DNA of 60,985 bases, taken from positions 1 through 60,985 of the forward strand of contig JAFCGF010000009.1 of the NCBI GenBank assembly GCA_017608295.1, written 5' to 3'. The position numbers were made by a program, and so were the translations under genes. Below are positions 1 through 7,993 of this stretch, piece by piece. The first letter of the stretch is position 1, and the number at the start of each line of letters is the position of its first letter. Below the pieces are notes generated by a model that did not search any database, was not told where the DNA came from, and saw only the letters and a program-made list of their open reading frames with translations. This DNA comes from Candidatus Woesearchaeota archaeon. GTDB taxonomy: Archaea > Nanoarchaeota > Nanoarchaeia > Woesearchaeales > JAGVZT01.

Positions 1-181
1 ATAACTGAAATCCAATGGATTTCAGGAATGATAAACCTGTGGTTTACCCTATGCTCAGAAACAAAGAATTCGTAGAATTCTTGTTCAAGAAGTGGCATAC
101 CACTTCTTTGAATCAAAGATTTCTGGCACTCATAAATGCTATGCATTTACGATGGGTCGAGCGGCGAGTTGATGTTATTGC
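1..181 (+). repeat. Hairpin-chain repeat element, copy 1 (cut by window edge)
   Basis: This non-coding stretch is a string of short perfect hairpins with 3-4 base loops: stems at 7-13/17-23, 33-37/41-45, 66-71/75-80, 89-95/100-106 and 134-139/143-148. It ends with a tail, tcgagcggcgagttgatgtt, that is nearly the same as the tail of a second element near 4655-4676. The stems differ between copies while the layout is kept. A 64-residue open frame crosses it but is made of the palindromes and is not credible. It could be a mobile non-autonomous repeat, a relic of an IS200/IS605-type end, or a structured RNA. No transposase gene is visible. Confidence 0.6.
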
Positions 182-212
182 ACTTCCAAAAATCTGCATT
201 AGCTGCTAGCCG

Positions 213-1313
213 TTATCTCTTCCTGAGGACGGTGAACTTTGCAAGCTGAAGGAGTTTCTCGCGCGCTTTAGTTGAGGGGAGTGTGTCAATGAGGGTTTTG
301 CAGGCATCTTTTACCATCAGACGGGCCACCCTTTCGGCATAGTCAAAACTGTCGTACTTCTCAAATAAACTGATTGCCTGATGAATTTGACGGTAATCGT
401 CGGTGTGGCTGGTTAGTATACGCAATAAGGTTTTCCTGTCCTGAGATGAAGCGACCTCTGCTGTCCTGACTACGAGAAGGCTCATTTTCCCTTCGCGTAT
501 ATCTTCTCCTTTTTCTTTGCCCCACTCCAACGTAGGCTGGACATTTAAGATATCATCTTTAATCTGGAAGGCTATACCTAAGGTCTCGGCATATGTGCCG
601 ATGGCGTCAATCTGCTGTTGAGTTCCGCCGCCAAGGAGCGCTCCAAGCTTTGCTGCTAACCTCATGAGCGTGCCAGTCTTCAACTTGCACATGAGAATGT
701 ACTCCGTTTCTGTAGGAACATCCTTACCCTGGGCGCCTTGGTGCCAGAGGATGTCTAGGCTCTGACCAATGTGTAGATGCGCCATCTCTTCCGTGACAAG
801 TCGGAGGATGCCCTCTCTGCAAGAAAGTGTGCAGTCTTTCAGGAGATGATGGTAACAGAAATAGAGGTAGTTTCCTGCGTTAAGAGCTACGTCAGTTCCC
901 ACTAAGGTATGGAGTGCAGGCTTTCCCCTTCTCAATAAAGAACAGTCTTCTATGTCATCAATGATAAGTGTCCCATTGTGGATTAATTCAGGAATGAGGA
1001 TAAGGTGGCCTAACTCCCCTGAGGCACCCACCGAGCGGTAGGAGAGGTTCATGAGAAGAGGCCGTACCCTTTTTGCCTCTCTGAGGATGAAATCCCTAAG
1101 GGGCTGCAGAAGCGAGAGTTCAAAATCTTGGACAAGAGATTCCTCTGTGTTCTTGAAGCGATAGGCACATGTGCGCAGGTGCTTTGGAAGGATAACTTCA
1201 AGAAACTCCTTTATTATTTCGTTAATATTCTGCCTATCAAGAGCAAACCACTTCATGACATCGTCTTCCAATTGCAGATCAGTCACTTCGCCCACCGAGC
1301 CAGTTTTTCCCAC
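213..1313 (-). CDS. Polyprenyl (geranylgeranyl-type) diphosphate synthase
   Basis: This 366-residue protein has both aspartate-rich motifs of trans-prenyltransferases: DDIED at about 119-123 and DDILN at about 253-257, with a KRVRP motif near 81-85 before the first. Family knowledge: these all-helical cytosolic enzymes condense isopentenyl diphosphate with allylic diphosphates. In archaea they supply membrane lipid and carrier-lipid chains. The start is GTG at 1313, seven bases after the upstream gene's stop, with GAGGG in the overlap region as a ribosome site. It is the last gene of a three-gene leftward operon with a membrane glycosyltransferase and a Tes-like rSAM, which suggests lipid or lipid-linked sugar synthesis. 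Chain length of the product cannot be told. Confidence 0.93.
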   Translation of the reverse strand: MGKTGSVGEVTDLQLEDDVMKWFALDRQNINEIIKEFLEVILPKHLRTCAYRFKNTEESLVQDFELSLLQPLRDFILREAKRVRPLLMNLSYRSVGASGELGHLILIPELIHNGTLIIDDIEDCSLLRRGKPALHTLVGTDVALNAGNYLYFCYHHLLKDCTLSCREGILRLVTEEMAHLHIGQSLDILWHQGAQGKDVPTETEYILMCKLKTGTLMRLAAKLGALLGGGTQQQIDAIGTYAETLGIAFQIKDDILNVQPTLEWGKEKGEDIREGKMSLLVVRTAEVASSQDRKTLLRILTSHTDDYRQIHQAISLFEKYDSFDYAERVARLMVKDACKTLIDTLPSTKAREKLLQLAKFTVLRKR

Positions 1314-1320
1314 TATTATC

Positions 1321-2976
1321 TCAGCCCTCGCTGTTTTTTATATATATCGTAGCACCACCAATCTGTGCACTACTCCAGTTTTGTACCATCTCTGAGAACA
1401 TGGGTTTGTCGAAGTGGTTGCAGAATTGCAGGTAATTGGGGAACATAACCAGGGCGCCGACAGCGTCGGGGTCGTCGTTGCTAACAAGCCGTTCGAGATT
1501 GTGACGGGAAAATTCGACTGTTGGTATGTCGAGTTTTAACGGTTCACCAAATGCTAGATTGTCTAAGAAGAGCTGTGTTTCTTCGAGGGATACTCCAGGG
1601 GCAGGCAAGCCCCATTGAGTAGGATGGGCACAGGTTAAAGGTGAGATTCGAAGTTTAGGTGCATGTCGCTCAGATAAGAAGAGGATTCCAAAAGCTTGAC
1701 CCCAGATAATCACTGTCTGATTTGAGGTGGTATGTTCCGAGATGAATTCTGCGATATCTTTTTGATTCTGAAAGCTCTCAACATCACTATATGTCCAGCC
1801 ATCCCACCTTTTTTTTAGAGCTACGGAGTTGAAATTGGGGAAATGAAGACTCTGATAGTAAAATGAGATAAGGATGAGGATAGAAAACACACTAATAATA
1901 GTAATCTTAGCTACCCTTTTTTTCTGGGAAATCCAATTTGCTAAGCGGATGAATCCAACGCCCGCAATGATTGAAAGCGGAGGTAACATATGTAAGTAGT
2001 AGTATCCAAACATAGGAGGTAGTATAGTTACCATAAACGAGAGGAAGAACCAGAGCAGGAATACTTTGTAAAGGGTCATTATTTCATGTTCTTTGCTTCC
2101 TGAGATTATATGCGTGAGATGTAGCAATCCAGCTGCTAGAAGTGGAAAGAGAAACAATCCCTCTAAGATGAACATTCCTACGGGTTGAGGGTACCAAAAA
2201 TGAAAAATAGGCCAGAGAAAGAACGAAAGGTTCATGAGAATCTTCTCCATCGTCATCATGAGATTTCCCTGCCAGCGTGCGTGGAAAAGGATTAGTACGC
2301 TAACCCCTATCGCCACGAGTGACAAGAATGAGGTTATACCTGCAAAAAACCACATTCTAGTGCGAAGTGATACCATCTTACTTTTCAATAAGATAGTGAT
2401 GTCCGTAGCTATCAGGAGAAAGCCGAAACCCATGGTCGGCCTAAAGAGAAATGCTATTGTCATACATAGTGCCGATATCGCGAGATTCGGAATCCTTGAC
2501 GAAAAGTGAGATTGTACGAGAAAATATATTCCAATGACCACAATCGGGCTCGCAAATGAAGTGGTCTTCGCAAGTGGACCCTCAAATGCGGGAATATTCA
2601 TCGAGATGACATATAGGACTGCTCCTGCAATTGCGTTTTTTCTGCCTAAGGTTCGTTCAGTCAATTTATAGAAAAAAGGCACGCTGAGCAGGAATAAAAA
2701 ATGATTAAGAAGTTTCATGGGGAGGAGGGTATTCCCAAAGAGGGTGATAAGGGCCGCATACACCCGGTGGATAGTGGGGACGTTGTAATCTTGAAGTGTA
2801 AGATGGGACGTTTGATTTGATGAGATGAGCCAAGCAGTATACGCGAATTCGCCCTCATCGCGTTCCATCGTTGCAGAAAACCAGAGGCCCCTCAGAAGGA
2901 GTGCGAAGAGGATTAAAAGAAGAATATCCTTACGCCTATCACGCACACAGTGACTGCCTCGGCTATCCTTAATCAT
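1321..2976 (-). CDS. Membrane glycosyltransferase, PMT/ArnT-like (GT-C fold)
   Basis: This 551-residue protein has about ten hydrophobic segments in its first 370 residues. An acidic motif RDEGEF follows the first membrane span, at the place where PMT/ArnT-type GT-C enzymes carry catalytic acidic residues. The C-terminal 150 residues are soluble. Family knowledge: such enzymes move a sugar from a polyprenyl-phosphate donor to an acceptor on the outer side of the membrane. The start overlaps the stop of the upstream rSAM gene by 8 bases and the stop lies 7 bases from the polyprenyl synthase gene, so the three are almost surely co-transcribed. Donor and acceptor cannot be inferred. Confidence 0.85.
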   Translation of the reverse strand: MIKDSRGSHCVRDRRKDILLLILFALLLRGLWFSATMERDEGEFAYTAWLISSNQTSHLTLQDYNVPTIHRVYAALITLFGNTLLPMKLLNHFLFLLSVPFFYKLTERTLGRKNAIAGAVLYVISMNIPAFEGPLAKTTSFASPIVVIGIYFLVQSHFSSRIPNLAISALCMTIAFLFRPTMGFGFLLIATDITILLKSKMVSLRTRMWFFAGITSFLSLVAIGVSVLILFHARWQGNLMMTMEKILMNLSFFLWPIFHFWYPQPVGMFILEGLFLFPLLAAGLLHLTHIISGSKEHEIMTLYKVFLLWFFLSFMVTILPPMFGYYYLHMLPPLSIIAGVGFIRLANWISQKKRVAKITIISVFSILILISFYYQSLHFPNFNSVALKKRWDGWTYSDVESFQNQKDIAEFISEHTTSNQTVIIWGQAFGILFLSERHAPKLRISPLTCAHPTQWGLPAPGVSLEETQLFLDNLAFGEPLKLDIPTVEFSRHNLERLVSNDDPDAVGALVMFPNYLQFCNHFDKPMFSEMVQNWSSAQIGGATIYIKNSEG

Positions 2977-4381
2977 GTGACTTCCCGTTTCGTGGTATGT
3001 TATGGGATTTGGAGGCAGGTCTTACTCTGGAATCCTTGGCTGCTTGATGGGCAACGAGTATCTGTCTCACGCAAGCAGAGGTTGTCTTAAGAGTGCCCCC
3101 GGTGAACCTGTCAGGAAGGTCGGAGTGGAGATTGCATGTGTTTGTCATGTCTAAGTCGATGTTCTCGGCAGTGGGGAATGCCCCAACTATGATGCTAGTG
3201 AAGGGAAGTGAGATGAGGAAGTCTCCTTTCGACTTGAGTAGGATGCTCTTCCCGCAGGAAGCGAGCCAGCTAGTGAGGCTCGGATTCCGGATGATTGCTC
3301 TGCTGACGTGATAGAAGAGTAAAGGAGAGGCAAAGGCTATCCTTAGAAAAAGGGGCACCTTGGAGTATTTTTTGCATATCCCTTTGAGAACATCGGCCAT
3401 TTCTCGGAGCGGGAGCATGCTCGTGAGGGGTACGATGCTCTTTCCTTTAAATACAACATAACACTTTGTCTCGCAGCTGGGATGCGTGTTGACGTTCTTC
3501 TTCCTTAGTGAGGAGAGCAATTCTGAGAGATAATGCGTGAACCTTGTGGATTGGATGAAATCATCATCTGTTAATCCAGTTTCCCCTTGTACAATCTTGA
3601 GGATGTTGTAAGTGCTAAGCCCCTCATATTTGTCTGTCCTGCCTACCTCCCATACCGGCTGGAAGTTGAGTATCTTGACGTAAGGATGCTCAGCGGCGAA
3701 GGATAGTAACGGTTTGATTTCTTTGTCGTTTCTCCCTTTTACTACCATCGTGAAAAGATACACTGGGATTCCTACATTGCCTAAGTTCTCTACTGCGCTA
3801 AGCTTTTCGGAGACAACAGCGCCTTTTCCCCTGAGGGCTTCGCAGATTTCTTGTTTGAGGGTGTCGAACTGCATAATCACTAAGTCGGTTCCTGCCTCTT
3901 TTAGCAAAGTAACATAATTCGAGTCGGCGAGTTTCTTCCCGTTGGTGAAAAGGGCAGCGAAAAATCCCTCTTCTTTCACAATTTTTATGACTTCGCACAA
4001 ATCCTCTCGTACAGTAGGTTCACCTCCGCTAAGATAGACAATGTTCCCCTTAAATCGCTTAAGATAAAGTCTGATTTTCTCATAGCTCATATCATTAATA
4101 GGGATATCTCCTGCTAGGGCATAACAGAACGGACAATGCAAATTACATGAGGTAGTCACGTTCAAGACGAGGCCATTCGCTGATCGTTCGCTCTCCCGAT
4201 GTAGTTCTTCCCTGAGGCGGAATATCCCTGGCTGCTCCCAGATGTGCGGTACCTTGAACTTGCCGTGTTCCGGGCATTCCTTCTGAAGATATATGCGATT
4301 TTCCTGGACTATTTCTGCAGGGATGATTTTGAGACAGTGTGGACAGAGGCTTCGGGTCTCCCTTAGAATTAGTTGGTTCAT
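2969..4381 (-). CDS. Radical SAM protein resembling tetraether lipid synthase (Tes/MJ0619-like)
   Basis: This 470-residue protein starts with a cysteine pair CPHC (13-16) and a second motif CPEHG (36-40). It then has the rSAM motif CNLHCPFC (Cys79, 83, 86) and GGEP at about 119-122. The layout LCPxCLKxIxAEIV...CPEHG before the rSAM core is typical of the MJ0619/tetraether synthase group, which joins lipid chains in archaea. Further cysteines lie in the C-terminal half (near SCETKC and TNTCN). It is somewhat shorter than I would expect for Tes, so a related methylase-like role is possible. It heads an operon with a polyprenyl synthase, which supports lipid work. A TATA-like CTTAAAT lies near 4410-4420 and CGGGG precedes the ATG. 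Confidence 0.75.
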   Translation of the reverse strand: MNQLILRETRSLCPHCLKIIPAEIVQENRIYLQKECPEHGKFKVPHIWEQPGIFRLREELHRESERSANGLVLNVTTSCNLHCPFCYALAGDIPINDMSYEKIRLYLKRFKGNIVYLSGGEPTVREDLCEVIKIVKEEGFFAALFTNGKKLADSNYVTLLKEAGTDLVIMQFDTLKQEICEALRGKGAVVSEKLSAVENLGNVGIPVYLFTMVVKGRNDKEIKPLLSFAAEHPYVKILNFQPVWEVGRTDKYEGLSTYNILKIVQGETGLTDDDFIQSTRFTHYLSELLSSLRKKNVNTHPSCETKCYVVFKGKSIVPLTSMLPLREMADVLKGICKKYSKVPLFLRIAFASPLLFYHVSRAIIRNPSLTSWLASCGKSILLKSKGDFLISLPFTSIIVGAFPTAENIDLDMTNTCNLHSDLPDRFTGGTLKTTSACVRQILVAHQAAKDSRVRPASKSHNIPRNGKSHD

Positions 4382-4408
4382 CGTTTCCCCGGTCGATTGA
4401 GAGGCGTA

Positions 4409-4420
4409 CGATTTAAGTAA
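4409..4420 (-). promoter_or_regulatory. TATA-like box of the Tes-like operon
   Basis: On the minus strand the sequence reads TTACTTAAATCG, centred about 34 bases before the ATG at 4381. This fits an archaeal TATA box with a short leader that includes a GGGG ribosome site. Confidence 0.5.
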
Positions 4421-4464
4421 TTTGTTGTTTTGTGATGTCTAGATGTGATTTAGAAGAGTTTTCC

Positions 4465-4676
4465 CAAGAGAATGATAATTCTTATGGGAAATCTCCGATT
4501 TCTATAGGGGTTTAAAACCCCCGACTTTAGTCGGAGATGCACAAGAGCAAAGCTCTTGGCACAAGGAAAGCTGAGCTTTCCTTTGTGTCTCATTCCATCA
4601 ACTCGCTATAAATGCGAGAGCCGTAAAACCGCTGGCTTTAGCCAGCGGATAGGCTCGAGCAACGAGTTGATGTTAT
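4465..4676 (+). repeat. Hairpin-chain repeat element, copy 2
   Basis: Here is a second chain of perfect short hairpins: 4469-4473/4478-4482, 4488-4493/4497-4502, 4507-4513/4515-4521, 4521-4526/4529-4534, 4543-4548/4552-4557, 4565-4571/4575-4581, 4602-4606/4614-4618 and 4629-4637/4640-4648. An outer inverted repeat, ATCAACTCG at 4597-4605 and CGAGTTGAT at 4663-4671, encloses the last two. The tail matches copy 1 at the window start. The CCGACTTTAGTCGG hairpin resembles 3' ends of IS200/IS605-type elements, but no tnpA or tnpB is present. Confidence 0.65.
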
Positions 4677-4697
4677 ATCTGAAAGATTAAGCATCTC

Positions 4698-4795
4698 CTG
4701 ACTATTGGAGGAGTAGTGTGACCTACGAACTACGCGCCTCCAGTGGGTGAGCCTGGCAGTGACCTAGCTGGATACTCGGGTCTTCAGGCCCGGGA
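4698..4795 (+). ncRNA. Possible structured RNA or terminator region
   Basis: This stretch has no open frame of interest but folds well. One stem pairs GGAGG-GTAGT (4707-4717) with ACTAC-CCTCC (4729-4741). A second GC-rich stem pairs 4775-4782 with 4787-4794 around a TTCA loop. It lies just past the end of the leftward gene at 4813, so part of it may serve as a terminator. It may also be an unknown small RNA. No T-loop or other tRNA signature is seen. Confidence 0.3.
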
Positions 4796-4812
4796 GGATG
4801 TCATCTTTTCTC

Positions 4813-5499
4813 TCAGTTCGAGAGGAATACTTGGTCGATATAGGCGGTGTTCTCGATGAAATCCTTTCCGCTGTTCGTGCTGTCGAAGATGATTCTTAGC
4901 TCGGCGACCTTGGAGAGGTCCTGCTTGCCGTCCCCGTGGATGTCAAAATCTTTCAGGGCGTACATTTCATCCATAGGAATCCTGATCCAGTGCCATATGT
5001 TCGCGACGAGCAGCTTGGTGTTGATGAGGTTCCACCAGTCTCCGTCTTCTTCAACGATGCATATTCGAAGAAGCGTGGTCGGATGTTCCACCTTAACCGC
5101 GAGATTGAGGAACCTGAACGCGGACCAGTCCTGCACTTCATCCTCCAAGATGAATTTCCTGGCTAGGTCCACAGCCCTGTATGACTGTGGGAGGGCTTTG
5201 AGTCTGTAATGGACCTTGAGACAGTTTCCTTCCAACCCCTCGCCCGAAAGGGAGTACGTGCCCTTCGCATTCTTTTCTTCAGTGATGTATTGCTCTAGGT
5301 TTCCACGGGAGAAGTTTTCTATGAGCAGTGTCTTCTGCTCTTTTTCAGAAAGAGGCAGGTCTTTGAACGACCCAATCACTGTGATGGATGCAATCTGTTT
5401 GAATGCCATTGATGCACCCTGCTGATTACTAGTGTCTACTCGGGCACCTTGGGGAGATCTTTTTAGGGGTATGAACTTATTCAGGAATCCCTTCATCAT
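4813..5499 (-). CDS. Carbohydrate-binding-like (CBM11/CIA30-like beta-sandwich) protein
   Basis: This protein of about 228 residues has no signal peptide or membrane span. Its C-terminal 170 residues look like a galactose-binding-like beta-sandwich: IENF near the start of the domain, WSAFRFLNLAVKV, the acidic GDGKQDLSKVAELRI stretch and a final TAYIDQVFL strand. This pattern is seen in CBM11 and CIA30-type domains. The longest frame begins with GTG at 5511, but that GTG is part of an AGGTGA ribosome site placed 7 bases before ATG 5499, so 5499 is preferred. A TATA-like ATATTAAATAG lies near 5560-5570. The gene is divergent from the first rSAM operon. Function: glycan binding is only an inference. 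Confidence 0.7.
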   Translation of the reverse strand: MMKGFLNKFIPLKRSPQGARVDTSNQQGASMAFKQIASITVIGSFKDLPLSEKEQKTLLIENFSRGNLEQYITEEKNAKGTYSLSGEGLEGNCLKVHYRLKALPQSYRAVDLARKFILEDEVQDWSAFRFLNLAVKVEHPTTLLRICIVEEDGDWWNLINTKLLVANIWHWIRIPMDEMYALKDFDIHGDGKQDLSKVAELRIIFDSTNSGKDFIENTAYIDQVFLSN

Positions 5500-5592
5500 T
5501 GTTTTCGTCACCTGTCTGAGGTCTATGTGACCCCCTTTTCTTGAATATGTGCAGGTTCTATTTAATATTTTTCTCTGCGGTTCGGAAAATCC

Positions 5593-5664
5593 TTATGTAT
5601 CAGATTGGCTCTCAATGTTGAGTTCGCGCGTTTTCTCTCACATCATCGCAAAATCCTTATATAT
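5593..5664 (+). promoter_or_regulatory. Two tandem TATA-like boxes before the first rSAM operon
   Basis: The sequence aaaatccttatgtatca (about 5586-5602) recurs as aaaatccttatatatca (about 5650-5666), 64 bases apart. The second sits about 43 bases before the GTG at 5704, which leaves room for a short leader with a GGGGG ribosome site. The repeat suggests a duplicated promoter. Confidence 0.55.
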
Positions 5665-5703
5665 CACGCAGGAAGCTATGTTAGAGTCTGTAGGGGGAAA
5701 TGT

Positions 5704-6822
5704 GTGGCATACGAGTTTCGCGCGCAGCGCATAGCGGAATGGGCACGAGGCAATCCTCAGCCGCCGGTTAGGATAGAAATACATCCGACTGATAGATGTA
5801 ACCTTCGATGTAGGTTCTGCTGGCAGGTGACAGCCGACACTCAGGATTATTCGTGGGAATTATCTGATGAGAAGTGGCTCTCCATTGTGCATGAAGCAGG
5901 TCGCATGGGCGTGAAGGAGTGGATAGTCTCTGGAGGGGGCGAGGTCTTCATGAGGCCGAAACTCGGGATGGAGCTGATGCGCACCATTAAGAGTTATGGG
6001 ATGTGGGGCCAGCTCACTACGAATGGCACCCTGATGACGGAGGAAAATGTACGTGACATTGTCCAGATGGGCTGGGACCAGGTGCAGATAAGCCTTGACG
6101 GTCCGGATGCAGCAACCCAGGATTATCTCCGAGCACAGAAAAACGTCTTCTCCCGTGTAATAAATACAGCAAAGAGGTTGTCCCGTTACAAGAAGCAACT
6201 GAATTCCGAGAGGCCATATGTCGGCTTTAATTCTATCATCAACAGGAAGAATTATACGCGGCTTGCCGAGCACATAGAGCTTGCGTATGATGTCGGCTTC
6301 CAGCTGGTCTATTTCGAGCCGTTGTATCCTGGGTATGTCCGCGGGGAGCGGCTTGAACTCAACGAGGCGGAAAGCGAGGAGATGCAGCCCCACATCCAGG
6401 AAGCGAAGAAGCGGGCAGACGAGCTTGGTGTCGCGACAAATGTCGAGCGTTTCCTCCGTACTGACTTGATGGATAAGGCAGATATCAAGAATCTCATCCA
6501 CAGGGAGGCTGGAGTCGAGGAGAATCCTTTCATGAGCGCTCCCTGCTACCAGCCGTGGTTCCTCATGGCTATCAAGGGCTCGGGACTGGCTGGCTGCTGC
6601 TCCTCATTCGAGGTCGGCGAGAAGATTCATGATAAGACTCTTGCCGAGGTGTGGTACGGCGACACCTTCAACAAACTGCGCGCCTCGATGCTTGAGAAAC
6701 AATTACCTGAGTACTGCGAGAAGTGCAGCATATATGTGGTGATGGATAACAAGGAAATACGGAAGGCGATGTTAGAGCATTGTCCTATGATGCCTAGGGT
6801 GCCTGGGGTGAGCGCACGATGA
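5704..6822 (+). CDS. Radical SAM/SPASM-like protein, locus family member 1
   Basis: This 372-residue protein has the rSAM cluster motif at Cys32, 36 and 39 (CNLRCRFCW). The GGE strand reads GGGEVF, so the usual proline is Val. It has TTNG and SLDGPD strands. The C-terminal four-cysteine region is PCYQPW, then GCC, then CEKC. The longer frame from 5605 is less likely: GTG 5704 follows GGGGG by 7 bases, and this start matches the N-termini of the paralogues (AxxRIxxWxxGxPQxPV). The stop overlaps the next start by ATGA. Family knowledge: SPASM proteins bind an extra iron-sulfur cluster and often modify peptides or small molecules. The substrate here is unknown. Confidence 0.9.
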   Translation: MAYEFRAQRIAEWARGNPQPPVRIEIHPTDRCNLRCRFCWQVTADTQDYSWELSDEKWLSIVHEAGRMGVKEWIVSGGGEVFMRPKLGMELMRTIKSYGMWGQLTTNGTLMTEENVRDIVQMGWDQVQISLDGPDAATQDYLRAQKNVFSRVINTAKRLSRYKKQLNSERPYVGFNSIINRKNYTRLAEHIELAYDVGFQLVYFEPLYPGYVRGERLELNEAESEEMQPHIQEAKKRADELGVATNVERFLRTDLMDKADIKNLIHREAGVEENPFMSAPCYQPWFLMAIKGSGLAGCCSSFEVGEKIHDKTLAEVWYGDTFNKLRASMLEKQLPEYCEKCSIYVVMDNKEIRKAMLEHCPMMPRVPGVSAR

Positions 6823-7934
6823 TGAAGGAGAAGCTTTCGCGGCTTGAGCAGTGGCGTAAAGGTAATCCAGTTGGTCCTATTACCTTAGAACTCAATCCTA
6901 CTAATAGGTGCAACCTTGCCTGTCCGAGCTGTTGGCAGCGCGAGTTTGAGTTTGACACGAAGGATGCGCTTTCGACTGACCGCATGCTCTCCCTCGTGCG
7001 CGAGGCTGCTGAGCTTGGAGTGATGGAAGTGCGCATCCCCGGTGCCGGAGAGCCTCTTCTACGTGAGGACATACTGGACATCATGGCTGAGATTAAGCGC
7101 TGCGGAATGCACGGGCAGCTCATTACTAATGGAACTCTCTGGACAGAGGACAAAGTCCGCCGCACTGTGGGGATGATTTGGGACATCGTCACATTTAGCA
7201 TTGATGGTCCGAATGCGCAAGTGAATGACACGCTGCGGGGAAAGAGCGGCACATTCGATAAAATCACAAGAGCCTTGAGGGTATTCCAATCTGTGAAAAA
7301 CGAGACCGGACATTCATTGCCCATAATACGCTTTACGATGGTACTCTCGAACAAGAATTACCAGCTGCTGCCTGAGATGGTGGAGTTCGCCAAAAAATAT
7401 GACTGCGAGGACTTCCAGGTACAGCCAATGACAGTATGGGGCGAGGAAGGAAAGGCGCTCGAGCTGAGCGAGGAGCAGCGCGGGGAACTGCCTCTGCATG
7501 TGGACGCTGCCCTGAAACTGGCGGAAAGACATTCAATCCGGACGAACATTGGAGCATTCCTCAGAAGCGACATCGTGGAGAAGGCCTCGGGTCGCATGGA
7601 TGAGCGGATTGCGCATCAGGCATCAGGCCACCATCACTCTTTCCTGGCGCTTCCCTGCTTCGAACCATTCTATAACCTAGTCATCCTGCCTGACGGCACA
7701 GCTTCCTTCTGCAGCATGGCAGGAGGTAAGGATGGAGATTCTGTCCTCAACAATCCCTTGAAGGACGTGTGGCATGGAAAGGCCTACCAATCCATACGCA
7801 AGGCCCTGCTTGAGCATGACCTGCCAGAATACTGCAAGCGGTGCTGTTCCGTGGTGAACCTTGAGAACCAGAGGCTCCGCGAAGGCATCTTAGCATCAGA
7901 TGCCAGCAGCAAGGGGGAAGGGGAGAACCAATGA
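6819..7934 (+). CDS. Radical SAM/SPASM-like protein, locus family member 2
   Basis: This 371-residue protein has Cys31, 35 and 38 in CNLACPSCW. The GGE motif is changed to GAGEP. C-terminal cysteines are in PCFEPF (Trp of the usual CxxPW is Phe), SFCSMAGG and YCKRCC. It overlaps the gene before it by ATGA. Its own stop forms ATGA with a 20-codon micro-ORF that leads into a B12-type rSAM gene. It is soluble and cytosolic. Substrate unknown. Confidence 0.92.
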   Translation: MMKEKLSRLEQWRKGNPVGPITLELNPTNRCNLACPSCWQREFEFDTKDALSTDRMLSLVREAAELGVMEVRIPGAGEPLLREDILDIMAEIKRCGMHGQLITNGTLWTEDKVRRTVGMIWDIVTFSIDGPNAQVNDTLRGKSGTFDKITRALRVFQSVKNETGHSLPIIRFTMVLSNKNYQLLPEMVEFAKKYDCEDFQVQPMTVWGEEGKALELSEEQRGELPLHVDAALKLAERHSIRTNIGAFLRSDIVEKASGRMDERIAHQASGHHHSFLALPCFEPFYNLVILPDGTASFCSMAGGKDGDSVLNNPLKDVWHGKAYQSIRKALLEHDLPEYCKRCCSVVNLENQRLREGILASDASSKGEGENQ

Positions 7935-7993
7935 AGATTGCTTCTCGATGGCACAAGGGCATAATTGCATCTGCAGGTGAGATAGGGAGATGA
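7931..7993 (+). CDS. 20-residue micro-ORF coupled at both ends
   Basis: This tiny frame, MKIASRWHKGIIASAGEIGR then TGA, starts in an ATGA overlap with the stop of the rSAM gene before it. It ends in an ATGA overlap with the start of the B12-type rSAM gene after it. GGGGAG lies 6 bases before its ATG, a good ribosome site. Two ATGA couplings and a site fitting all three genes are unlikely by chance. It may encode a small peptide (a possible substrate or partner of the flanking rSAM enzymes) or may only keep ribosomes moving across the 55-base gap. It has no cysteine and resembles nothing I know. Confidence 0.45.
   Translation: MKIASRWHKGIIASAGEIGR

Noticed and set aside
15..209. 64-codon open frame at the window start
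   Set aside because: It is made of the palindromic hairpins of the repeat element, and the second copy of that element has no matching frame.
5605..5703. N-terminal 33 codons of the long frame of the first rSAM gene
   Set aside because: The better TATA box lies inside this part, and the paralogues have no such extension.
5860..6501. 213-codon frame on the minus strand
   Set aside because: It lies fully inside the first rSAM gene on the other strand; it is a shadow of a GC-biased coding region.
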